NCBI GenBank assembly: GCA_047639575.1
Contig: JBLIOB010000119.1
Coordinates: 1 to 11,677, forward strand
Origin: JBLIOB01 sp047639575
Lineage (GTDB): Bacteria; Bacteroidota; Bacteroidia; Flavobacteriales_D; Parvicellaceae
DNA: 11,677 bases
Direction of reading: 5' to 3'
Below, one piece after another: positions 6,717 to 11,677 of this stretch. Position 1 is the stretch's first letter. Each line of letters starts with the position of its first letter. Made by a program: the position numbers and the translations under genes. The notes beneath the pieces are model-generated. The model worked only from the letters and a program-made list of their open reading frames with translations. It was not told where the DNA came from and ran no database searches.

Positions 6717-7736
6717 ATGGTATTCTCTAAAATTAATTTTACGGTTCTTGTTCTATTTTTAGGACTTGGCGTTTATGGTCAATCTGACACAATCAAAAAC
6801 ATGGTATTTGAAGGAGCCGGGATTCGAGGGATTGCTTATGCTGGAGCAGTTCAAGAGTTAGAAAGACAAGGTAAACTTGACTACCTAGAGAAAGTAGGTG
6901 GTACTTCTGCGGGTGCAATAACGGCCTTAGCTATTTCACTGGGATGTACAGGTAAAGAAGCGGAAGAGTTAGTAGCGGACACGAAATTTAAACAATTCAA
7001 TGATGGCGAATTTATTTTTATTGGCGGAATCGCCAGAATGTTCAAGAAATATGGATGGTACAAGCATAAAAAATTCAGGAAATGGCTGATGCAGATTATC
7101 GAGGAGGAGACGGGCGATTCAGAAATCACCCTTCAGACTTTGCACGATAGTGGTTATGTTGATTTGTATGTGACCTCTACAATCCTGGATCAACAACGAG
7201 TAGAAGTGTTCTCATATGAGAATTACCCTGATATGAAAGTGGTAGATGCAGTTCAAATATCGATGTCTATCCCTTTATATTTCGAATCATTATTTATAAA
7301 TACAAAAGGGGAGATCGTTAACCCTAAAAAATATAAAGGCGAAATGCATTTAGCTTTTGATGGAGGAGTAACTGCGAATTTTCCAATCTTCATTTTCGAC
7401 TCAACTTATACGGAGAACGGGGTAGTTAAAAGAATTGCAAATCCCAGTACGGTGGGTTTTAGGATTGACACAGATGAACAGATTGAATTTGATGCTGAAG
7501 GTAAAGGTATTGCTCCAATGGAGATAGGAAATTTAAAAGGATATTTAGGAGCGCTGTATAATTTGACGATTGAAACGCTTAATAGGCAAACTTTAAGCAA
7601 TGACGATTGGGAAAGAACTGTTTCAATTAGTTCTGGTGATGTTGGTCCAAAAATTCGTAAATTAAAACCGGAAGAAAAGGAACAGTTATTGTATAATGGT
7701 AAAAATGGAGTGGAAGTCTTTTTTAGTGAGAATTAG
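6717..7736 (+). CDS. patatin-like phospholipase, apparently exported
   Basis: The product has 339 residues. Residues 1-21 (basic start, hydrophobic core, end at VYG before Gln22) look like a signal peptide, and the patatin fold begins almost at once with NMVFEGAGIRGIAYAGAV (28-45), including the oxyanion-hole G-x-G-x-x-G motif (33-38). GGTSAG (61-66) holds the nucleophile Ser64, and AFDGGV (213-218) holds the catalytic Asp215, so the Ser-Asp dyad is complete. Patatins hydrolyse acyl esters of phospholipids or neutral lipids. Export would place the enzyme in the periplasm or outside; the POTRA/barrel domains of PlpD-type autotransporters are absent. It starts 35 bases after the CoA-binding gene, the largest gap in the run, and its 3' end overlaps the next gene by about 41 bases. 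Confidence 0.88.
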   Translation: MVFSKINFTVLVLFLGLGVYGQSDTIKNMVFEGAGIRGIAYAGAVQELERQGKLDYLEKVGGTSAGAITALAISLGCTGKEAEELVADTKFKQFNDGEFIFIGGIARMFKKYGWYKHKKFRKWLMQIIEEETGDSEITLQTLHDSGYVDLYVTSTILDQQRVEVFSYENYPDMKVVDAVQISMSIPLYFESLFINTKGEIVNPKKYKGEMHLAFDGGVTANFPIFIFDSTYTENGVVKRIANPSTVGFRIDTDEQIEFDAEGKGIAPMEIGNLKGYLGALYNLTIETLNRQTLSNDDWERTVSISSGDVGPKIRKLKPEEKEQLLYNGKNGVEVFFSEN

Positions 7737-8310
7737 CATTGGTATTGCTATTTTTTTTGGTCTTTGGATTGGTTTGATGTCTATTCAATCTGATGAAACG
7801 TTAGAAGAGCCAGACCATAGGCTATATATCTTAAGACATGCAAAGTCAGATAAGTCAGATCCTTCGTTAAAAGATTTTGATCGGCCACTGAATAAAAGAG
7901 GTTTTATGGATGCTCCATTAATGGGAGCGGTTTTAGCCACTAAGAATGTAAAAATTGATCTTATTGTAGCCAGTCCATCCAAAAGAACGCATCAAACGAT
8001 TATCCCTATAGCCTTGGCGATTGGATATGACACAAATGATATCGTTTGGAATAAAAAAATCTATCGCTGTTCTTTTTCCGGGTATATGGAGGAAGTAGAG
8101 AAAATCTCTGACAAAAATTATAATGTAATGATTGTCGGGCATAATGGGGCAACCACAGGAGTTGCCAATATGCTTCAGAAAGATTCGTTGATAGCAAATG
8201 TATCTACCGCTGGAGTAGTTGCCATAAATTTTGGGTCCACTTCTTGGAAAGAAGTAAGGCAAAAGAAAGGAAAATTGATTTTCTTCGATGTTCCTAAAAA
8301 TCATAAGTAA
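7696..8310 (+). CDS. SixA-like histidine phosphatase with N-terminal membrane anchor
   Basis: The product has 204 residues from the ATG at 7696; an ATG at 7705 is an alternative, and one at 7777 would remove the hydrophobic segment. Residues 10-29 form a transmembrane helix preceded by Lys/Arg, predicting a cytoplasmic N-terminus and an exported catalytic domain. The domain begins LYILRHAKS (43-51) with the phosphoacceptor His48 after Arg47, followed by FDRPLNKRG (61-69), IVASPSKRTHQT (90-101) and VGHNG (147-151) with His149. All residues of a working histidine phosphatase are present, and the pattern is closest to SixA, which in E. coli removes phosphate from HPt-type histidines. An extracytoplasmic site would exclude such substrates, so its target may differ. 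The gene overlaps the patatin gene and abuts the next gene exactly. Confidence 0.83.
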   Translation: MVKMEWKSFLVRISIGIAIFFGLWIGLMSIQSDETLEEPDHRLYILRHAKSDKSDPSLKDFDRPLNKRGFMDAPLMGAVLATKNVKIDLIVASPSKRTHQTIIPIALAIGYDTNDIVWNKKIYRCSFSGYMEEVEKISDKNYNVMIVGHNGATTGVANMLQKDSLIANVSTAGVVAINFGSTSWKEVRQKKGKLIFFDVPKNHK

Positions 8311-8520
8311 ATGATGAAGAAAGAATATACGAAAGATGGCTTGACAATAGTTTGGCAGCCAGAGATTTGTGAACACGCTGCAGAATGTGTTAAAAACGCA
8401 TCGAAAGTATTTAATCCAGCGGTAAAACCTTGGATCCAATTAGATCAAGATGATGCGGAAACAATAAAGTCCGCTGTTAGAAAATGTCCGTCTGGTGCGT
8501 TAACAATATTGGGAGAATGA
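8311..8520 (+). CDS. YjdI-family (4Fe-4S) mono-cluster protein
   Basis: The product has 69 residues, starting directly after the phosphatase stop; the second Met is also possible. It matches the divergent Fer4_19/YjdI family: CEHAAEC (20-26, giving Cys20, His22 and Cys26), VFNPAVKPWI (33-42) and KCPSGALTI (58-66, with Cys59). Three Cys and one His are the likely ligands of a single iron-sulfur cluster. It is cytoplasmic and small, so it may act as an electron carrier or scaffold, but the family's physiological partner is unknown. Its TGA overlaps the following start (ATGA), so it is probably translated together with the lipoprotein gene. No other redox enzyme is adjacent to explain it. Confidence 0.85.
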   Translation: MMKKEYTKDGLTIVWQPEICEHAAECVKNASKVFNPAVKPWIQLDQDDAETIKSAVRKCPSGALTILGE

Positions 8521-9014
8521 AAAACCTTTGTGGAATTGTGCTTTTAGGGCTGTTTTTCTGTTCCTGTGCGCAAATAAATACTCCTGAGTTGTCCATGGTA
8601 ATTCCATCGGAAAATACTTCGGTAAAAGAGCTTACTGATAGTGAGTCTTTTAAATTAGAGATTTCAACTACAATGGAAAACCAGCAAAAAGCCTGGAATT
8701 CAGGTAGCTTAGACCAGTTTATGATTGGGTATTGGAAATCAGATTCTCTTAAGTTTATCGGAAAGTCTGGATTGAATTATGGTTGGGAACAAACTTTATC
8801 AAATTATCAAAAGAGCTATCCAACTGCGGATTCAATGGGAGTTTTACAATTTAATAACATCTCAATTGAGCTCTTAGATAAGAACGCAGCCTTAGTTGTT
8901 GGCAAGTGGACGTTGTTCAGAGACGTATTAGGAGATACGCTTGCAGGACATTATTCTTTGAATTGGAAGTTAATTCAGGGCAAATGGGTAATTATAGCAG
9001 ATCATTCTAGCTAA
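8517..9014 (+). CDS. DUF4440/NTF2-like lipoprotein
   Basis: The ATG at 8517 overlaps the YjdI-type stop by four bases and gives 165 residues; the frame is open further upstream, but the ATG places a signal sequence at the N-terminus. Residues 1-17 are a lipoprotein signal with Cys at 15 and 17; LFFC or FCSC could be the lipobox, and which Cys is lipidated is unclear. The mature domain follows the DUF4440 pattern: MENQQKAWNSGSLDQFMIGYW, then KFIGKSG, YGWEQTLSNYQKSYP, MGVLQFNNISIELL and the terminal GKWVIIADHSS. This is the cone-shaped NTF2-like fold, which can bind small ligands or catalyse reactions; the substrate is unknown. It ends with TAATG, sharing a base with the DUF2804 start. Confidence 0.82.
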   Translation: MKNLCGIVLLGLFFCSCAQINTPELSMVIPSENTSVKELTDSESFKLEISTTMENQQKAWNSGSLDQFMIGYWKSDSLKFIGKSGLNYGWEQTLSNYQKSYPTADSMGVLQFNNISIELLDKNAALVVGKWTLFRDVLGDTLAGHYSLNWKLIQGKWVIIADHSS

Positions 9015-10048
9015 TGCGAGATATCAGGAAAGCCCCAGAGAGCGTAATTAATGAAGAGCGAAAGTTCAATTGGGGCTGTTACAATGGTCCAATTCGCAAT
9101 GTGAATATGCTAGATGCTGATCTCGGGCTAAAGTACTTTAAGAATTTAGCATTAAGAGAATGGCAAGCGTTTCAGCTTCATACAGATGATGGCTGGTTTG
9201 TGATGATGGCTATTTACAATACTAAGAAAGTGTGTATCGTTCAGTTCATCTTGTACAACATTGAAACCAAGGTGAAAATGCGATATGAGAAAAAGGTACT
9301 ACCCAAGTCCATGCAAATCCCAAATGGACTTTATAATACGATCTGTAGCCATCAATCTAAAGGTTTTTTTATAGAAGCCACTCATGACATTGAAAACAGC
9401 AAGTTGTCTATCAAAGTAGAGGTGGCGGCTTCTGCAAAACTACCAAAACTGTCTGCGAATATTGAAGCAGACCATAACATTTCTAAAAGCGAACCACTAG
9501 TGGTGTGTATGCCGTTTTCTGAGAATAAAGGCATGTACAGTCACAAGTGTTTAATGCCGGTTTCTGGGTCTATACAATTCGGAGATCAAAATATTACAAT
9601 TCAAAGATCAAAATCAAGCTTAATTATTGATGACCATAAAGGATATTATCCTTACCCAACTAAGTATGATTGGGCAACTGGATTAGGCTTTGATAATCAG
9701 GGTAGAAGGGTAGGTTTTAACCTAACCAATAACCAGGTTATTAATCAAGAGGATTATAATGAAAATTGCATCTGGGTTGATGGAGAAATGATACCATTAC
9801 CGCCAATTCAATTCGAAAGACCCAATGGCTTTAAATCGAATTGGACCATCAAAGATGAGAAAGGATACGTGGACTTAGTGTTTACTCCAGTGGTACATAA
9901 CTCCGTTAAATTGAACCTAGGCATCATTGCGTCTAAGTATGAAGGTCCGTACGGTGTATTCAACGGAGAATTAAAAAGTAACGATGGTAAAGTGTATCAG
10001 GTAGAGGATCTGTTTGGAATGGGTGAGGAGTTTTACTTAAGAACCTGA
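9014..10048 (+). CDS. DUF2804 domain protein
   Basis: The product has 344 residues, the last gene of the run. It has no signal peptide. The family's conserved blocks are visible: KFNWGCYNGP near the N-terminus, DHKGYYPYPTKYDWATGLGF (207-226), GRRVGFNLTNNQ (230-241), ENCIWVDGEMIPLPPIQFER (249-268), WTIKDEKGYVDLVFTP (277-292) and the closing GPYGVFNGEL and LFGMGEEFYLRT (333-344). The whole is beta-rich with regularly spaced aromatic and charged residues. The function of DUF2804 is not established, and I cannot assign one. Its ATG lies on the stop of the DUF4440 lipoprotein gene, so the two are probably translated together. A strong hairpin terminator lies about 60 bases downstream. Confidence 0.85.
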   Translation: MRDIRKAPESVINEERKFNWGCYNGPIRNVNMLDADLGLKYFKNLALREWQAFQLHTDDGWFVMMAIYNTKKVCIVQFILYNIETKVKMRYEKKVLPKSMQIPNGLYNTICSHQSKGFFIEATHDIENSKLSIKVEVAASAKLPKLSANIEADHNISKSEPLVVCMPFSENKGMYSHKCLMPVSGSIQFGDQNITIQRSKSSLIIDDHKGYYPYPTKYDWATGLGFDNQGRRVGFNLTNNQVINQEDYNENCIWVDGEMIPLPPIQFERPNGFKSNWTIKDEKGYVDLVFTPVVHNSVKLNLGIIASKYEGPYGVFNGELKSNDGKVYQVEDLFGMGEEFYLRT

Positions 10049-10104
10049 TTTCTATCAGCTTAAGAAAGATCATCTAATTAGTTGGTTTAACTTATTGCTA
10101 GATC

Positions 10105-10140
10105 AAAAAAAAGGACACTTAACAAGTGTCCTTTTTTTTT
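10105..10140. terminator. bidirectional Rho-independent terminator
   Basis: GGACACTT at 10113-10120 pairs perfectly with AAGTGTCC at 10124-10131 across the loop AAC. Eight A residues before and nine T residues after extend the stem and give a U-tract on both strands. It lies between two convergent genes and so can end the + strand run and the - strand phosphatase transcript alike. Confidence 0.92.
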
Positions 10141-10156
10141 AAAACTGAAGTTGGTT

Positions 10157-10178
10157 GTTTGTGATAGGAGTCACAAAC
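10157..10178. promoter_or_regulatory. CRP-like palindrome TGTGA-N6-TCACA
   Basis: GTTTGTGA (10157-10164) and TCACAAAC (10171-10178) form a perfect 8-base inverted repeat around TAGGAG. The core TGTGA-N6-TCACA equals the consensus half-sites of CRP-family regulators. It could equally be an RNA hairpin; no T-tract adjoins it, so it does not look like a second terminator. It is not upstream of a visible gene, so its role is uncertain. Confidence 0.4.
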
Positions 10179-10206
10179 GCTTCGTGTGAGTGTAGGTTAT
10201 AACTAG

Positions 10207-10224
10207 TTCTTGAATAATCAAGAA
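10207..10224. repeat. short perfect inverted repeat
   Basis: TTCTTGA (10207-10213) and TCAAGAA (10218-10224) flank ATAA. The overlapping palindrome AACTAGTT lies at 10201-10208. It may be a protein-binding site or a weak hairpin; nothing nearby decides. Confidence 0.35.
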
Positions 10225-10339
10225 TCTAATAAGTAGACAGATAAGTTTAACCATGGTTGCCTTTTTGGATAAGAATTATTACCAATGACCGGTAAATGTA
10301 ACATGTCCAACATTTAAGGTTGATCAGTTGAAATTCTAA

Positions 10340-11677
10340 TTAACTCCTAAAGCCGATGATACAAACATCATCAACTTGTTCAATCTCCCCAGACCATGTT
10401 TCAAGAGTGGTGTCGAGTACTGATTGTTGTTCCAGCATGGTTTTACCTTGAAGGCTTAAGATTAACTTTTTAAGATTGCCGGTTTTAAACTTTTTACCCT
10501 TATCACCACCAAATTGGTCTTGAAACCCATCCGTGAATAAATAGACTGTATCCCCTTCGTTTAAATTCACTATATGGTTAGTGAAGTCATTGTGCACAGC
10601 ATGAGCCCCTATAGGCTGCTTGTCCGCTTTTATTTCTTCAATTTCAGACTCTTCCTTGCGAATAATCCAAATCGGGTTGTTGGCGCCCGCCCATTGAATC
10701 AATTTTCCATTTTTAAAAGCGCACAAGCTAATGTCCATTCCATCTTTAACTTCTTCCTCACTCTTTTCGAAAGTTTCAATGACTAGCTCCCGGGTTTTGT
10801 CCAGAATAGCCGCGGGCTCTCTTAGCCCAAATTCTCTAGTGGTACGATTCAGTGCGTTATTACAAACAACGGAGACTAAGGCCCCAGGAACACCATGCCC
10901 TGTGCAATCCGCAACTGCTAGGAATGAATATTCACCGACACTTTCGAGCCAGTAAAAATCTCCGGCAACAATGTCCTTCGGTTTGTAGTAAACAAATCCA
11001 TCTTTAATAAATTCGTTAAATACTGTCTTTGATGGAAGAATTGCTTTCTGGATTCGTTCTGCATACTCAATACTGTCAGTGATCTCCTTATTTCGTTCGG
11101 CTAATATATCTTTCTGATTTAAGGCTATTTTTCGTTGCTTGTCAACTTCTGCCTTTTGCTGTAGGATGATTTTTTCAGATTTCTTTTTAGCTCTTAGGTT
11201 TCTGTAAATCAAAAGAACTATACCGATTAGGAACAGTACAACTCCAATCAAGAAAAATAGAACGATGGAATTAGTTCTTTCCGTTTGCGCAGTTTTAATT
11301 GCCATTAGCCTTTTCGACTCTTCCCGATACAAGCTGTCTTGAAGCAGTTTCTCCTCATATTTGTTTACGTGATTTAACCGAATAATCTCCTCTTTTTGAC
11401 CAATCCCATACATGCTATCCTTAATATCATGAAAAACGGTGTTGTACATAAAAGCCTTTTTATAATCTTCAGTTTTGGTGTACAATAGCTTTAACTGCTC
11501 AGACGCTCGAATCTCTAGAGAGAAATTATTTCTGGAAAAGGCTGAGTCGTAGCTGGAAGTTAGAATTTCTTCTGCTGCTTTAAATTGATTCAAGGCCAAT
11601 AACGCTTTGCCTACGTTGATTTTACTTTCAAATATAGCACTCCACCTTTGTGGATCGGCTTTTAATCTGTACGTCAA
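10340..11677 (-). CDS. TPR/transmembrane/SpoIIE-type phosphatase (N-terminus outside window)
   Basis: The frame runs off the right edge, so the visible 445 residues are C-terminal; the first visible codon is an ordinary internal one. Order: TPR-like helices (about 10-85, such as INVGKALLALNQFKAAEEIL and DYKKAFMYNTVF), a helical linker (about 90-135), a transmembrane helix (137-158), basic residues, a coiled coil (about 162-205) and the signature EITDSIEYAERIQKAILPS (198-216) leading into a SpoIIE/PP2C domain (about 220-445). Metal-binding and core motifs are present: AGDFYW (Asp240), ADCTGHGVPGA (Asp257), FTDGFQDQFGG (Asp383) and VDDVCIIGF (435-443). It probably senses through periplasmic TPRs and dephosphorylates a cytoplasmic protein. 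It is a paralogue of the phosphatase at 1-477. Its transcript ends at the shared terminator. Confidence 0.92.
   Translation of the reverse strand: MTYRLKADPQRWSAIFESKINVGKALLALNQFKAAEEILTSSYDSAFSRNNFSLEIRASEQLKLLYTKTEDYKKAFMYNTVFHDIKDSMYGIGQKEEIIRLNHVNKYEEKLLQDSLYREESKRLMAIKTAQTERTNSIVLFFLIGVVLFLIGIVLLIYRNLRAKKKSEKIILQQKAEVDKQRKIALNQKDILAERNKEITDSIEYAERIQKAILPSKTVFNEFIKDGFVYYKPKDIVAGDFYWLESVGEYSFLAVADCTGHGVPGALVSVVCNNALNRTTREFGLREPAAILDKTRELVIETFEKSEEEVKDGMDISLCAFKNGKLIQWAGANNPIWIIRKEESEIEEIKADKQPIGAHAVHNDFTNHIVNLNEGDTVYLFTDGFQDQFGGDKGKKFKTGNLKKLILSLQGKTMLEQQSVLDTTLETWSGEIEQVDDVCIIGFRS

Larger units (their letters stand above)
10049..10339. other. intergenic spacer between convergent genes, rich in palindromes
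   Basis: This 291-base spacer separates the DUF2804 gene from the convergent phosphatase gene. It holds the bidirectional terminator at 10105-10140, a TGTGA-N6-TCACA palindrome (listed separately), a 7-base-arm inverted repeat TTCTTGA/TCAAGAA at 10207-10224, the palindrome AACCATGGTT at about 10239-10248, and TTACC/GGTAA flanking a 7-base loop near 10280. No ORF of note, tRNA or riboswitch was recognised. Since both flanking genes end here, promoters for them are not expected; the palindromes are unexplained. Confidence 0.6.

Noticed and set aside
7933..8439. 168-codon open frame on the - strand
   Set aside because: It lies antisense to the SixA-like and YjdI-type genes, both with intact family motifs, and its own translation is rich in Cys, Tyr, Phe and Ile without recognisable domains.
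8484..8516. Upstream extension of the DUF4440 lipoprotein to a start at 8484
   Set aside because: It would put eleven residues before a good lipoprotein signal, while the ATG at 8517 forms the usual ATGA overlap.
10574..10955. Two short + strand frames within the right phosphatase gene
   Set aside because: They are antisense to a region with intact PP2C motifs and have no features of their own.
1..11677. CRISPR array, tRNA, rRNA, insertion sequence or prophage
   Set aside because: No regularly spaced direct repeats, cloverleaf-like segments in the spacers, transposase motifs or phage genes were seen.

Overview
The window looks like a low-GC Bacteroidota chromosome, most likely a Flavobacteriales- or Cytophagales-type marine or freshwater bacterium. 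The reasons are a C-terminal type IX secretion (T9SS) sorting domain, TPR/transmembrane/SpoIIE phosphatases of the kind common in that phylum, a DUF5777 beta-barrel protein, A/T-rich spacers, start sites without clear Shine-Dalgarno sequences, and a Flavobacterium-like -33/-7 promoter candidate. The genus cannot be fixed from this sequence alone.

Layout. At the left edge is the 3' end of a SpoIIE/PP2C-type phosphatase gene (+ strand). It meets tail-to-tail a small exported TPR-like protein gene (- strand). After a roughly 200-base spacer with divergent promoter candidates, twelve + strand genes run from 1078 to 10048. No gap exceeds 35 bases and most junctions overlap or nearly touch, so the run looks like one long operon or a few translationally coupled ones. 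A strong bidirectional hairpin terminator closes it. A 291-base spacer rich in palindromes follows, then a convergent second TPR/TM/SpoIIE phosphatase gene (- strand) that runs off the right edge.

The first four genes of the run form the most coherent unit: a T9SS-secreted choice-of-anchor V protein with a CxxCH haem site, a lipoprotein with a CX4CH haem-type site, a diheme cytochrome c, and a DUF5777 outer-membrane barrel. Together they suggest an envelope or surface redox module. Next is a strong homologue of the eukaryotic tRNA-queuosine mannosyltransferase (GTDC1/QTMAN), then an exported MORN-repeat protein with an extremely lysine-rich tail, a small CoA-binding protein, an exported patatin-like lipase, a membrane-anchored SixA-like histidine phosphatase, a YjdI-type Fe-S protein, a DUF4440/NTF2-like lipoprotein and a DUF2804 protein. 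These later genes share no obvious pathway. Close packing suggests co-expression, but a joint function is inference only.

The two edge genes are clear paralogues in opposite orientation (inverted homology about 10 kb apart). No tRNA, rRNA, CRISPR array, transposase or phage gene was seen.
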